Source of the DNA: Streptomyces sp. RB17
Lineage (GTDB): Bacteria; Actinomycetota; Actinomycetes; Streptomycetales; Streptomycetaceae
Length of the DNA stretch: 64,000 bases
NCBI RefSeq assembly: GCF_009604455.1
Contig: NZ_WEGL01000003.1
Coordinates: 620,001-684,000 of the forward strand
Direction: 5' to 3'
A program made the translations under genes and the position numbers. The notes under the pieces were generated by a model. The model made no database searches. It was not told the DNA's origin and saw only the letters and a program-made list of their open reading frames with translations. Each line of letters begins with the position of its first letter. The stretch's first letter is position 1. Positions 31,014-39,105 of this stretch are shown here, one piece after another.

Positions 31014-32326
31014 CAGCGGAGGAACCCTTCGTAATTGCGCTGCTGGAGCTGGCTCTCGATCTGCTTCACCGTCTCGAGACCGACACCCACGATGATCAGG
31101 ATGCTGGTACCACCGAACGGGAAGTTCTGGCTTGCCCCGAAGCCCACCAACGCCATTGTCGGTACGAGAGCGATCAGACCCAGATACAGCGAACCCGGCC
31201 AGGTGATCCGGTTGAGCACGTAGCTGAGGTACTCAGCGGTCGGTCGGCCAGCCCGGATGCCCGGGATGAAGCCACCATACTTCTTCATGTTGTCGGCGAC
31301 TTCTTCGGGGTTGAAGGAGATCGCCACGTAGAAGAACGCGAAGAAAACGATGAGCAAGAAGTACGAAACGATGTAAATCGGGTGGTCGCCCTTGGTCAGA
31401 TTGTCCTTGACCCAGATGGCCCAGTTCGATTTGCTCCCCGCGAACTGCGCCACGAGTGCCGGGATGTAGAGCAGCGACGAGGCGAAGATGACCGGAATCA
31501 CACCGGCCTGGTTCACCTTGAGCGGGATGTACGTGGACGTACCGCCGTAGGACCGACGGCCGATCATGCGCTTCGCGTACTGGACCGGGATGCGGCGCTG
31601 GGCCTGCTCGACGAAGACCACGAGCCCGACCATGACCAGGCCGACCAGGATGACCGTGCCGAACTCGATCCAGCCGCCGGCCAGGGTGCCCTGCTTCTTG
31701 ATCGCCCACAGCGCGGACGGGAAGGTCGCGGCGATCGAGATGAACATCAGGATCGACATGCCGTTGCCGATGCCGCGGTCGGTGATCAGCTCACCGAGCC
31801 ACATTACGACGGCCGTACCGGCGGTCATGCAGATGACCATCGTGATGGTCGAGAAGATCGCCTGGTCCGGGACGATGCTCGAGGCGACGGAGCAGCCGTT
31901 GAAGAGCGCGCCGCTGCGGGCGGTGGCGACCAGGCCGGTGCCCTGCAGAATGGCCAGGGCCACGGTCAGGTAACGGGTGTACTGCGTGATCTTCGACGTA
32001 CCCGCCTGGCCCTCCTTCTTGAGGGCTTCCAGGCGCGGGATGACCACGGTCAGCAGCTGAAGGATGATGCTGGCCGTGATGTACGGCATGATGCCGAGCG
32101 CGAAGACCGTGATCTGCAGCAGCGCACCGCCACTGAACATGTTCACGAGGCCGAACAGGCCCTGGTTGCCCTGTGCCTCGGTCACGCACTGCTGGACGGC
32201 CTTGTAGTTGACGCCGGGGATCGGAATGTGGGTACCGACCCGGTAGACCACGATGATGGCCAGCGTGAAGAGCAGCTTCTTGCGCAGGTCGGGCGTCCTG
32301 AACGCCCGGGCGAACGCGGTGAGCAC
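31013..32326 (-). CDS. secY: Protein translocase subunit SecY
   Basis: A 437-residue SecY, the channel of the Sec translocon. About ten hydrophobic segments are visible; signatures include YRVGTHIPIPGVN near the N-terminus, the plug-proximal FSGGALLQITVFALGIMPYI, and RRSYGGTSTYIPLKVNQAGV in the cytoplasmic loops that contact SecA and the ribosome. It is separated from rplO by a 244-bp gap with a hairpin and a candidate promoter, so secY-adk-map can be expressed apart from the spc operon. Confidence 0.98.
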   Translation of the reverse strand: MLTAFARAFRTPDLRKKLLFTLAIIVVYRVGTHIPIPGVNYKAVQQCVTEAQGNQGLFGLVNMFSGGALLQITVFALGIMPYITASIILQLLTVVIPRLEALKKEGQAGTSKITQYTRYLTVALAILQGTGLVATARSGALFNGCSVASSIVPDQAIFSTITMVICMTAGTAVVMWLGELITDRGIGNGMSILMFISIAATFPSALWAIKKQGTLAGGWIEFGTVILVGLVMVGLVVFVEQAQRRIPVQYAKRMIGRRSYGGTSTYIPLKVNQAGVIPVIFASSLLYIPALVAQFAGSKSNWAIWVKDNLTKGDHPIYIVSYFLLIVFFAFFYVAISFNPEEVADNMKKYGGFIPGIRAGRPTAEYLSYVLNRITWPGSLYLGLIALVPTMALVGFGASQNFPFGGTSILIIVGVGLETVKQIESQLQQRNYEGFLR

Positions 32327-32382
32327 GGTGCCTCCTGCGACCCCCGCGCAAGTGCGTCAAGGGTGACGGTCTTGAGGTTCGA

Positions 32383-32410
32383 CGGATACAGACGAATAGC
32401 TAACGGTCAA
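32383..32410 (-). promoter_or_regulatory. Candidate secY promoter
   Basis: On the minus strand TTGACC (32405-32410), a 16-base spacer and TATCCG (32383-32388), about 56 bases upstream of the secY ATG. The -35 matches the vegetative consensus in five of six positions; the -10 is imperfect. It lies downstream of the rplO-secY hairpin, where a new promoter would be needed. Confidence 0.4.
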
Positions 32411-32492
32411 CTGCCGCTCAGGGTGCCCCATGGGAAGCACCCGATGAAAGTAGGCAGTGCTGGCCACCTTACCGGCGAGAGCACCCCCCTAG

Positions 32493-32546
32493 GAACGACC
32501 GACCGGGGATACCCCTTTTGTGGAGTATCCCCGGTCGGGATCGTTC
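32493..32546 (-). terminator. Hairpin between rplO and secY
   Basis: A perfect 12-bp stem CGACCGGGGATA/TATCCCCGGTCG (32500-32511, 32526-32537) extended by an imperfect outer GAACGA/TCGTTC stem, located 24 bases past the rplO stop on the minus strand. It probably terminates most spc-operon transcripts. No U tract follows. Confidence 0.65.
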
Positions 32547-32570
32547 ATGTCATCGAAAGACCTGAGGGAC

Positions 32571-33026
32571 TCAGACCAGCTCGGTGACCGTACCGCCGGC
32601 GGCGGTGATCTTCTCCTTGGCGGAGCCGGAGACGGCGTCGACCGTCACCTGCAGCGCCACGGAGACCTCGCCCTGGCCGAGGACCTTGACGAGGCTGTTC
32701 TTGCGAACGGCACCCTTGGCCACCAGGCCCTCGACGGTGACCTCGCCACCCTCGGGGTACAGCGCGGCCAGCTTGTCGAGGTTCACGACCTGGTACTCGG
32801 TCTTGAACGGGTTCTTGAAGCCCTTCAGCTTCGGGAGGCGCATGTGCAGCGGCATCTGGCCACCCTCGAAGCGCTCCGGAACCTGGTAACGGGCCTTCGT
32901 ACCCTTGGTACCACGACCGGCCGTCTTACCCTTCGACGCCTCACCACGACCGACACGGGTCTTGGCGGTCTTGGCGCCGGGGGCCGGACGGAGGTTGTGG
33001 ATCTTGAGCGGGTTCTGCTCCGCCAT
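32571..33026 (-). CDS. rplO: 50S ribosomal protein L15
   Basis: A 151-residue L15, last gene of the spc operon. It starts MAEQNPLKIHNLRPAPGAKT and contains the glycine-rich VGRGEASKGKTAGRGTKGTK, FEGGQMPLHMRLPKLKGFKN and the C-terminal KITAAGGTVTELV. It lies two bases after rpmD. Confidence 0.98.
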   Translation of the reverse strand: MAEQNPLKIHNLRPAPGAKTAKTRVGRGEASKGKTAGRGTKGTKARYQVPERFEGGQMPLHMRLPKLKGFKNPFKTEYQVVNLDKLAALYPEGGEVTVEGLVAKGAVRKNSLVKVLGQGEVSVALQVTVDAVSGSAKEKITAAGGTVTELV

Positions 33027-33028
33027 GA

Positions 33029-33211
33029 TCAGTCGACCTCCTCGACCGTCACGAGGTGGCGGACGGTGTGCACCATGCCGCGGAACTCGGGGCGGTCCTC
33101 CTTGACGACCTGCGTGTTGATGCCCTTGAGACCAAGGGAGCGCAGGGTGTCACGGTGGTTCTGCTTGCTGCCGATGTAGGACTTGACCTGCGTGATCTTG
33201 AGCTGCGCCAT
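33029..33211 (-). CDS. rpmD: 50S ribosomal protein L30
   Basis: A 60-residue L30 starting MAQLKITQVKSYIGSKQNHR and containing DTLRSLGLKGINTQVV. The ATG at 33211 is chosen because it gives the standard short L30 and directly follows rpsE (two-base gap); the longer frame upstream overlaps rpsE. Confidence 0.97.
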   Translation of the reverse strand: MAQLKITQVKSYIGSKQNHRDTLRSLGLKGINTQVVKEDRPEFRGMVHTVRHLVTVEEVD

Positions 33212-33213
33212 GA

Positions 33214-33819
33214 TTACGCACCCGCCCCGGCACGCGCACGGAGAAGAGCCGCGGGGGCGACGTCCTCGAGCGGCAGACCACGGCGGGCCGCGACCTCCTC
33301 GGGACGCTGCAGGCCCTTGAGGGCCTCCACGGTCGCGTGCACGATGTTGATCGCGTTGTCGGAGCCGAGCGACTTCGACAGGATGTCGTGGATACCGGCG
33401 CACTCGAGCACGGCACGCACCGGACCACCGGCGATAACACCGGTACCCGGGGACGCGGGCTTGAGCAGCACGACGCCGGCAGCCTTCTCACCCTGGATCG
33501 GGTGCGGGATGGTGCCCTGGATCCGGGGGACCTTGAAGAAGTGCTTCTTGGCCTCCTCAACGCCCTTGGCGATGGCGGCCGGCACCTCCTTGGCCTTGCC
33601 GTATCCGACACCCACGGTGCCGTCACCGTCGCCCACCACGACCAGCGCGGTGAAGCTGAAGCGACGACCACCCTTCACAACCTTGGCGACGCGGTTGATC
33701 GCGACAACGCGCTCAACGTACGCGGTCTTCTCGGCGGCAGCAGCGCCGCCGTCACGGCCCTTCCGGTCCCGCCGCTCGCCGCCACCGGCACCGCCACCGC
33801 GGCGCTGGGGTCCAGCCAT
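33214..33819 (-). CDS. rpsE: 30S ribosomal protein S5
   Basis: A 201-residue S5. The N-terminal extension is rich in Gly, Arg and basic residues (MAGPQRRGGGAGGGERRDRK), an actinobacterial feature. The core contains RVVAINRVAKVVKGGRRFSF, GYGKAKEVPAAIAKGVEEAK and the NAINIVHATVEALKGL segment. Wild-type residues are present at the loop where spectinomycin resistance mutations occur (VKGGRRFSF). Part of the spc operon. Confidence 0.98.
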   Translation of the reverse strand: MAGPQRRGGGAGGGERRDRKGRDGGAAAAEKTAYVERVVAINRVAKVVKGGRRFSFTALVVVGDGDGTVGVGYGKAKEVPAAIAKGVEEAKKHFFKVPRIQGTIPHPIQGEKAAGVVLLKPASPGTGVIAGGPVRAVLECAGIHDILSKSLGSDNAINIVHATVEALKGLQRPEEVAARRGLPLEDVAPAALLRARAGAGA

Positions 33820-33862
33820 TGGAATTACCTCTCTCTGTTTCCGCTAGCTACGGAACCGTGGC

Positions 33863-34246
33863 TCAGAACTTGAGCCCGGCCTCGCGGGCGGCGTCCGCCA
33901 GAGCCGCGATGCGGCCGGCGTACTGGTTACCACCACGGTCGAACACGACGGCCTCGACACCGGCGGCCTTGGCACGCTCGGCGACCAGGGCGCCGACCTG
34001 CTTGGCCTGCGCGGACTTGTCGGCCTCGCCACCGCGGATCGATGCGTCCAGGGTGGACGCCGACGCGAGGGTGTGGCCCTTCAGGTCGTCGATCACCTGC
34101 GCCACGATGTGGCGGTTGGAGCGGGTCACGACCAGACGGGGGCGCTCCGCCGTACCGGAGATCCGCTTGCGGATCCGGATGTGACGGCGCTTGATCGCGG
34201 CGCGCTTGTAGGCGTCGCCCTTGAGGATCTTCTGCCCGTATGCCAT
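33863..34246 (-). CDS. rplR: 50S ribosomal protein L18
   Basis: A 127-residue 5S-rRNA-binding L18. It carries RRHIRIRKRISGTAERPRLV, NRHIVAQVIDDLKGHTLASA and the ending FDRGGNQYAGRIAALADAAR. It lies between rplF and rpsE, three bases after rplF. Confidence 0.98.
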   Translation of the reverse strand: MAYGQKILKGDAYKRAAIKRRHIRIRKRISGTAERPRLVVTRSNRHIVAQVIDDLKGHTLASASTLDASIRGGEADKSAQAKQVGALVAERAKAAGVEAVVFDRGGNQYAGRIAALADAAREAGLKF

Positions 34247-34249
34247 GGC

Positions 34250-34789
34250 TTACTTACCCGCCTTTCCGACCTTGCGGCGGATGACTTCGCCCTCGTACTT
34301 GACGCCCTTGGCCTTGTACGGGTCGGGCTTGCGCAGCTTGCGGATGTTGGCCGCAACCTCGCCGACCTTCTGCTTGTCGATGCCCTCGACCGAGAAACGG
34401 GTCGGGGTCTCCACCTTGAAGGAGATGCCCTCGGGGGCCTCGACCAGGATCGGGTGGCTGTAACCGAGAGCGAACTCCAGGTTCGAACCCTTGGCGGTCA
34501 CTCGGTAACCGACACCGCTGATCTCGAGCTTCTTCACGTAACCCTGGGTCACGCCGGTGATCATGTTCGCCACCAGCGTGCGGGAGAGGCCGTGCAGGGC
34601 CTTGCTCTGACGCTCGTCGTTCGGGCGGGTCACCTGCAGGGTGCCGTCCTCGCCCTTAGCGATGTCGATCGGAGCCGCGACGGTGTGGGTCAGCGAGCCC
34701 TTGGGGCCCTTGACCGAGACCGTACGGCCGTCGATGGTGACGTCCACGCCGGCGGGAACCGCGATGGGGAGCTTGCCGATGCGCGACAT
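34250..34789 (-). CDS. rplF: 50S ribosomal protein L6
   Basis: A 179-residue L6 with two related domains. It starts MSRIGKLPIAVPAGVDVTID, includes VSVKGPKGSLTHTV and the C-terminal RKPDPYKAKGVKYEGEVIRR. Position after rpsH matches the spc operon. Confidence 0.98.
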   Translation of the reverse strand: MSRIGKLPIAVPAGVDVTIDGRTVSVKGPKGSLTHTVAAPIDIAKGEDGTLQVTRPNDERQSKALHGLSRTLVANMITGVTQGYVKKLEISGVGYRVTAKGSNLEFALGYSHPILVEAPEGISFKVETPTRFSVEGIDKQKVGEVAANIRKLRKPDPYKAKGVKYEGEVIRRKVGKAGK

Positions 34790-34813
34790 AGCTGTTTCCT
34801 CCGTTCCCTTCTG

Positions 34814-35212
34814 CTACCAGACGTAGGCGAGGACTTCCCCACCCACGCCCTTCTTGCCGGCCTGCTTGTCGGTGAGGAGCCCGTGGGACGTGGAGATGAT
34901 CGCCACGCCGAGGCCGCCGAGCACCTTCGGCAGGTTGGTGGACTTCGCGTACACCCGGAGACCGGGCTTGGAGATCCGCTTGATGCCCGCGATGGAGCGC
35001 TCACGGTTGGGGCCGAACTTCAGCTCCAGGACGAGGTTCTTGCCGACCTCGGCGTCCTCGACCTTCCAGCCCGTGATGAAGCCCTCCTGCTGGAGGATCT
35101 CCGCGATGTGCGACTTGATCTTCGAGTGCGGCATCGCCACGGAGTCGTGGTACGCCGAGTTCGCGTTCCGCAGACGCGTCAGCATGTCTGCGATCGGATC
35201 AGTCATGGTCAT
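34814..35212 (-). CDS. rpsH: 30S ribosomal protein S8
   Basis: A 132-residue S8 starting MTMTDPIADMLTRLRNANSA and ending with the conserved STSHGLLTDKQAGKKGVGGE. S8 is the spc-operon autoregulator in E. coli. I chose the ATG at 35212 for the standard N-terminus; the open frame further upstream has no family support. A second ATG two codons later is possible. A long hairpin (35322-35383) lies between rpsN and this gene. Confidence 0.97.
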   Translation of the reverse strand: MTMTDPIADMLTRLRNANSAYHDSVAMPHSKIKSHIAEILQQEGFITGWKVEDAEVGKNLVLELKFGPNRERSIAGIKRISKPGLRVYAKSTNLPKVLGGLGVAIISTSHGLLTDKQAGKKGVGGEVLAYVW

Positions 35213-35321
35213 GAATTGGCCTTCGGCCTCTCTCGCCGGGGTTTCCTGGTGCGCCATCCCTCTCCCCGATCCGAGACGGGACGGGTGCGGCGCGGTGGAC
35301 CTACGGCGTAGTAAGTCGTAT

Positions 35322-35383
35322 GGGCGGCGACAGACGCCCAACCCCACAAGCCTAAGGCATGCGGGCTGGGCGTCTGACCGCCC
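35322..35383 (-). promoter_or_regulatory. Large hairpin between rpsN and rpsH
   Basis: In the 213-bp gap between rpsN and rpsH, arms beginning GGGCGGCGACAGACGCCCA (35322-35340) and TGGGCGTCTGACCGCCC (35367-35383) pair through a perfect ten-base core plus a GGGCGG/CCGCCC outer stem. A small palindrome GCCTAAGGC (35351-35359) sits in the loop. Such a structure inside an otherwise compact operon suggests attenuation, processing or ribosomal-protein control. Confidence 0.5.
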
Positions 35384-35425
35384 TATCTACTTACCGAGAG
35401 CCTTGGTGATCCCGAATTACCGGGA

Positions 35426-35611
35426 CTACCAGGAGCTCTTGGTCACGCCCGGCAGCTCGCCACGGTGAGCCATCTCACGAAGGCACACGCGGCAGAGGCC
35501 GAACTTGCGGTACACGGAGTGCGGACGGCCGCAGCGCTGGCAGCGGGTGTAGCCACGCACACCGAACTTGGGCTTGCGAGCAGCCTTGGCAATCAGAGCC
35601 TTCTTCGCCAT
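35426..35611 (-). CDS. rpsN: 30S ribosomal protein S14 type Z
   Basis: A 61-residue zinc-binding S14 starting MAKKALIAKAARKPKFGVRG. The zinc ligands Cys24, Cys27, Cys40 and Cys43 are present, which makes this the primary C+ form; streptomycetes often also carry a zinc-free paralogue elsewhere, used when zinc is scarce. The start three codons in from the longer frame gives the conserved N-terminus. It lies five bases after rplE. Confidence 0.97.
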   Translation of the reverse strand: MAKKALIAKAARKPKFGVRGYTRCQRCGRPHSVYRKFGLCRVCLREMAHRGELPGVTKSSW

Positions 35612-35616
35612 CTCGC

Positions 35617-36174
35617 TCACGCCTCCTTGAACGGGAAGCCGAGGTGACGAAGGAGCGCACGGCCCTCAGCGTCGTTGGTCGCCGTGGTGACCACGGTGAT
35701 GTCCATACCCCGGGTACGGTCGATCTTGTCCTGGTCGATCTCGTGGAACATGACCTGCTCCGTGAGACCGAAGGTGTAGTTGCCACGGCCGTCGAACTGC
35801 TTGGGGGACAGGCCGCGGAAGTCGCGGATGCGCGGGAGCGCGAGCGACAGGGTGCGGTCCAGGAACTCCCACATGCGGTCGCCACGGAGCGTGACGTGGG
35901 CACCGATCGGCTGACCCTCACGCAGCTTGAACTGCGCGATGGACTTGCGGGCCTTGGTGACGGCCGGCTTCTGACCGGTGATGGTGGTCAGGTCGCGGAT
36001 CGCGCCCTCGATCAGCTTCGAGTCACGGGCGGCGTCGCCGACACCCATGTTGACCACGATCTTGACGAGGCCGGGAACCTGCATGACGTTCTCGTACTTG
36101 AACTCGTCACGCAGCTTGCCCGCGATCTCGTCGCGGTACTTCTGCTTCAGACGCGGAGTGGTGGTGGTAGCCAT
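35617..36174 (-). CDS. rplE: 50S ribosomal protein L5
   Basis: A 185-residue 5S-rRNA-binding L5. Conserved segments are NVMQVPGLVKIVVNMGVGDA, the TGQKPAVTKARKSIAQFKLR region and RDFRGLSPKQFDGRGNYTFG. Its ATG overlaps the stop of rplX by one base, so the two are translationally coupled. Confidence 0.98.
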   Translation of the reverse strand: MATTTTPRLKQKYRDEIAGKLRDEFKYENVMQVPGLVKIVVNMGVGDAARDSKLIEGAIRDLTTITGQKPAVTKARKSIAQFKLREGQPIGAHVTLRGDRMWEFLDRTLSLALPRIRDFRGLSPKQFDGRGNYTFGLTEQVMFHEIDQDKIDRTRGMDITVVTTATNDAEGRALLRHLGFPFKEA

Positions 36175-36497
36175 CAGATGTCCTCACCCGTCCGCTTGGC
36201 AACGCGGATCTTGTTGCCCTCTTCGTCGAAGCGGTAGCCGACACGCGTGACGACCTTGTTGCCGTCCTTCTCCACGACCAGCTGGACGTTGGAGACGTGG
36301 ATCGGCGCCTCGGTGGTCACGATGCCGCCGGCCTGCGAACCGCTGGCGGTCGGACCGGCCTTGGTGTGCTTCTTGACCCGGTTGACACCCTCGACCAGGA
36401 CACGGTCCTCGCGGGGGTAGGCCGCGATGACCTTGCCCTGCTTGCCCTTGTCCTTGCCGGTGATGACCTGGACCAGGTCGCCCTTCTTGATCTTCAT
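36174..36497 (-). CDS. rplX: 50S ribosomal protein L24
   Basis: A 107-residue L24 with the KOW motif MKIKKGDLVQVITGKDKGKQ at its N-terminus and RVLVEGVNRVKKHTK following. It lies two bases after rplN and overlaps rplE by one base. Confidence 0.98.
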   Translation of the reverse strand: MKIKKGDLVQVITGKDKGKQGKVIAAYPREDRVLVEGVNRVKKHTKAGPTASGSQAGGIVTTEAPIHVSNVQLVVEKDGNKVVTRVGYRFDEEGNKIRVAKRTGEDI

Positions 36498-36499
36498 GC

Positions 36500-36868
36500 T
36501 TACAGCACCTCCGGAGCCAGCGAGATGATCTTCATGAACTTCTTCTCGCGCAGCTCACGCCCGACCGGGCCGAAGATGCGGGTGCCGCGAGGGTCGCCGT
36601 CGTTCTTCAGAATGACGGCGGCGTTCTCGTCGAAGCGGATGTACGAGCCGTCCGGACGGCGGCGCTCCTTGACGGTGCGAACGATGACCGCCTTGACGAC
36701 GTCACCCTTCTTCACGTTGCCACCGGGGATCGCGTCCTTGACGGTGGCGACGATGACGTCACCGATGCCCGCGTAGCGGCGACCGGAGCCACCGAGCACA
36801 CGGATGCAAAGGATCTCCTTCGCACCAGTGTTGTCGGCGACGCGCAGTCGCGACTCCTGCTGGATCAC
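36500..36868 (-). CDS. rplN: 50S ribosomal protein L14
   Basis: A 122-residue L14, first gene of the spc operon in this arrangement. MIQQESRLRVADNTGAKEIL, RYAGIGDVIVATVKDAIPGG and DPRGTRIFGPVGRELREKKF are family signatures. The 95-bp gap upstream (36869-36963) contains two hairpins that mark the boundary with the S10 operon. Confidence 0.98.
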   Translation of the reverse strand: MIQQESRLRVADNTGAKEILCIRVLGGSGRRYAGIGDVIVATVKDAIPGGNVKKGDVVKAVIVRTVKERRRPDGSYIRFDENAAVILKNDGDPRGTRIFGPVGRELREKKFMKIISLAPEVL

Positions 36869-36896
36869 GTCTATCTCCTGATCGTCTGCCGGTTCC

Positions 36897-36924
36897 CCGG
36901 GGGCCGTCTTTCAACGGCCCCCGG
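36897..36924 (-). terminator. Hairpin at the S10/spc boundary (rplN-proximal)
   Basis: A perfect 11-bp stem CCGGGGGCCGT/ACGGCCCCCGG around a six-base loop, between rpsQ and rplN. Strong enough to act as a terminator or attenuator that sets spc expression below S10 expression. Confidence 0.6.
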
Positions 36925-36940
36925 AGCCTGGCGGAACTGA

Positions 36941-36961
36941 CCTGCGGGTTTGCCCCGCAGG
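36941..36961 (-). terminator. Hairpin immediately after rpsQ
   Basis: A perfect eight-base stem CCTGCGGG/CCCGCAGG with a five-base loop that begins within three bases of the rpsQ stop. With the hairpin at 36897-36924 it forms a tandem pair between the S10 and spc operons. Confidence 0.5.
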
Positions 36962-36963
36962 AA

Positions 36964-37248
36964 TTACTTGGCCTTCTCGAGGATCTCGACGACGCGCCAG
37001 CGCTTCGTCGCGGACAGCGGCCGGGTCTCCATCAGGAGGACGCGGTCGCCGACACCCGCGGCGTTCTGCTCGTCGTGCGCCTTGAGCTTGTTGGTACGGC
37101 GGATGACCTTGCCGTACAGCGCGTGCTTGACGCGGTCCTCGACGGCGACGACGACGGTCTTGTCCATCTTGTCGCTGACGACGAGGCCCTCACGGGTCTT
37201 GCGGAAACCGCGCGCCTCAGTGTTCTCAGTCACGTTCTTCTCGCTCAT
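36964..37248 (-). CDS. rpsQ: 30S ribosomal protein S17
   Basis: A 94-residue S17 (OB fold) with ARGFRKTREGLVVSDKMDKT and DRVLLMETRPLSATKRWRVV. It is the last gene of the S10 operon and its ATG overlaps the rpmC stop by one base. Confidence 0.98.
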   Translation of the reverse strand: MSEKNVTENTEARGFRKTREGLVVSDKMDKTVVVAVEDRVKHALYGKVIRRTNKLKAHDEQNAAGVGDRVLLMETRPLSATKRWRVVEILEKAK

Positions 37249-37472
37249 CAGGCGTTCTCCACCGTCTCGATGCCGAGCTCACGCTCACGCATGAGGGTGT
37301 AGATCCGGGCGATGTCCTTGCGGACCGCCTTCAGACGGCCGTGGTTCTCGAGCTGGCCCGTCGCCGCCTGGAAGCGGAGGTTGAACAGCTCTTCCTTGGC
37401 CTCGCGGAGCTTCGCCAGAAGCTCCTCGTTGCCCAGTTCGCGCAGCTCGGACGCCTTGGTACCGACCGACAT
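37248..37472 (-). CDS. rpmC: 50S ribosomal protein L29
   Basis: A 74-residue L29 starting MSVGTKASELRELGNEELLA and containing NLRFQAATGQLENHGRLKAV. The ATG at 37472 overlaps the rplP stop by one base; a GTG one codon earlier is less likely. Part of the S10 operon at the polypeptide exit. Confidence 0.97.
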   Translation of the reverse strand: MSVGTKASELRELGNEELLAKLREAKEELFNLRFQAATGQLENHGRLKAVRKDIARIYTLMRERELGIETVENA

Positions 37473-37891
37473 CACGCTTCACCTGCCTCGCGCTTGACGA
37501 TGCGGCACTTCATCGGCAGCTTGTGAGCCGCACGAGTGAGAGCCTCACGCGCAATCTTCTCGTTCGGGTAGGACAGCTCGAACATGACCCGGCCCGGGTG
37601 CACGTTCGCGATCCACCACTCCGGCGAACCCTTACCGGAACCCATGCGGGTCTCGGCCGGCTTCTTCGTGAGCGGGCGGTCCGGGTAGATGTTGATCCAG
37701 ACCTTGCCGCCACGCTTGATGTGGCGGGTCATCGCGATACGAGCCGCCTCGATCTGGCGGTTGGTCACGTACGCCGGCGTGAGGGCCTGGATGCCGTACT
37801 CGCCGAACGCGACCGTGGTACCGCCCTTGGCCTCACCCCGACGCTTGGGGTGGTGCTGCTTGCGGTGCTTGACCCTACGGGGGATCAGCAT
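37472..37891 (-). CDS. rplP: 50S ribosomal protein L16
   Basis: A 139-residue L16 starting MLIPRRVKHRKQHHPKRRGE. WINIYPDRPLTKKPAETRMG and GSPEWWIANVHPGRVMFELS are the signatures. It follows rpsC by five bases. This protein contacts A-site tRNA and is a site of evernimicin resistance in some species; no unusual residue was noticed. Confidence 0.98.
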   Translation of the reverse strand: MLIPRRVKHRKQHHPKRRGEAKGGTTVAFGEYGIQALTPAYVTNRQIEAARIAMTRHIKRGGKVWINIYPDRPLTKKPAETRMGSGKGSPEWWIANVHPGRVMFELSYPNEKIAREALTRAAHKLPMKCRIVKREAGEA

Positions 37892-37896
37892 GTCGG

Positions 37897-38715
37897 TCAG
37901 GCCTCCGTTCCGGTGCTCTCAGCCGGAGCGGCGGGAGCCTCGGCCTTGGGGGCCTCGGCGCCGGCAGCCTGCTGCGGCTTGCGACCGCGCCGCTCGCCAC
38001 CGCGGCCACCACGGGCCGGGCGGTCGGCACCACCGCGGGCCGGGCGGTTACCCGCACGGGCCGCAGCGTTCTCGGCGCGGACCTCGGCGATGTTCTTGAC
38101 GTCGCCCTTGTAGATCCAGACCTTCACACCGATGCGGCCGAAGGTCGTCTTGGCCTCGAAGAAGCCGTAGTCCACGTTCGCGCGGAGCGTGTGCAGGGGC
38201 ACACGGCCCTCGCGGTAGAACTCCGAGCGGGACATCTCGGCGCCGCCGAGGCGGCCACCGCACTGGATCTTGATGCCCTTGGCGCCGGCCTTCATCGCCG
38301 ACTGCATGCTCTTGCGCATGGCACGGCGGAAGGAGACGCGGGAGGAGAGCTGCTCGGCAACGGCCTGGGCAACCAGCTGAGCGTCGGTCTCGGGGTTCTT
38401 GACCTCGAGGATGTTCAGCTGGACCTGCTTGCCCGTGAGCTTCTCGAGGTCGCCGCGGATGCGGTCGGCCTCGGCGCCACGGCGGCCGATGACGATGCCG
38501 GGACGAGCGGTGTGGATGTCCACACGCACGCGGTCACGGGTGCGCTCGATCTCCACCTTCGAGATACCGGCGCGCTCCATGCCGGACGTCATCATCCGAC
38601 GGATGGCGACGTCTTCCTTGACGTAGTCCTTGTACAGCTTGTCGGCGTACCAACGCGACTTGAAGTCGGTCGTGACACCGAGCCGGAACCCATGCGGGTT
38701 TACCTTCTGGCCCAT
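37897..38715 (-). CDS. rpsC: 30S ribosomal protein S3
   Basis: A 272-residue S3. It starts MGQKVNPHGFRLGVTTDFKS, has the KH domain with GIVIGRRGAEADRIRGDLEK and the conserved QCGGRLGGAEMSRSEFYREG. The last 60 residues form an Arg/Gly/Ala/Pro-rich tail (RPARGGRGGERRGRKPQQ), longer than in E. coli and typical of actinobacteria. It overlaps the rplV stop by one base. Confidence 0.98.
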   Translation of the reverse strand: MGQKVNPHGFRLGVTTDFKSRWYADKLYKDYVKEDVAIRRMMTSGMERAGISKVEIERTRDRVRVDIHTARPGIVIGRRGAEADRIRGDLEKLTGKQVQLNILEVKNPETDAQLVAQAVAEQLSSRVSFRRAMRKSMQSAMKAGAKGIKIQCGGRLGGAEMSRSEFYREGRVPLHTLRANVDYGFFEAKTTFGRIGVKVWIYKGDVKNIAEVRAENAAARAGNRPARGGADRPARGGRGGERRGRKPQQAAGAEAPKAEAPAAPAESTGTEA

Positions 38716-39062
38716 TACCGGGTTCCTTCCTTGCTGCTGACGACCACGGTGATGTGGCTGGTCCGCTTGCGGATCCGGTAGGCACGGCCCTGGGCACGCG
38801 GACGGAACCGCTTCAGGGTCGGACCCTCGTCGACGTACGCCTCGGAGATGTAGAGGCTGTCGGCGTCGGTGTGGTCGTAGTTGTGCGCGGCGTTGGCGAT
38901 GGCGCTGTCGAGCACCTTGCCGACCGGCACGGAGGCTGCCTGCGGAGCGAATCGCAGAACAGCCTGGGCCTCCGTGGCGTCCATGCCACGGATGAGGTCC
39001 ACCACGCGGCGGGCCTTCATGGGCGTGACGCGGATGTACCGCGCCTGGGCCCTGGCTTCCAT
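38715..39062 (-). CDS. rplV: 50S ribosomal protein L22
   Basis: A 115-residue L22 starting MEARAQARYIRVTPMKARRV and ending with the beta-hairpin region RFRPRAQGRAYRIRKRTSHI that lines the exit tunnel and macrolide site. The hairpin shows no obvious deletion. It lies 43 bp after rpsS. Confidence 0.98.
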   Translation of the reverse strand: MEARAQARYIRVTPMKARRVVDLIRGMDATEAQAVLRFAPQAASVPVGKVLDSAIANAAHNYDHTDADSLYISEAYVDEGPTLKRFRPRAQGRAYRIRKRTSHITVVVSSKEGTR

Positions 39063-39105
39063 GGTTGTCCCTTCAGTTACTTACGTGTCTGAATGCGATC
39101 CGCTA

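Noticed and set aside
31011..31015. Possible secY-adk fusion
   Set aside because: The genes overlap by one base in TGATG; both have proper stop and start, so this is ordinary translational coupling.
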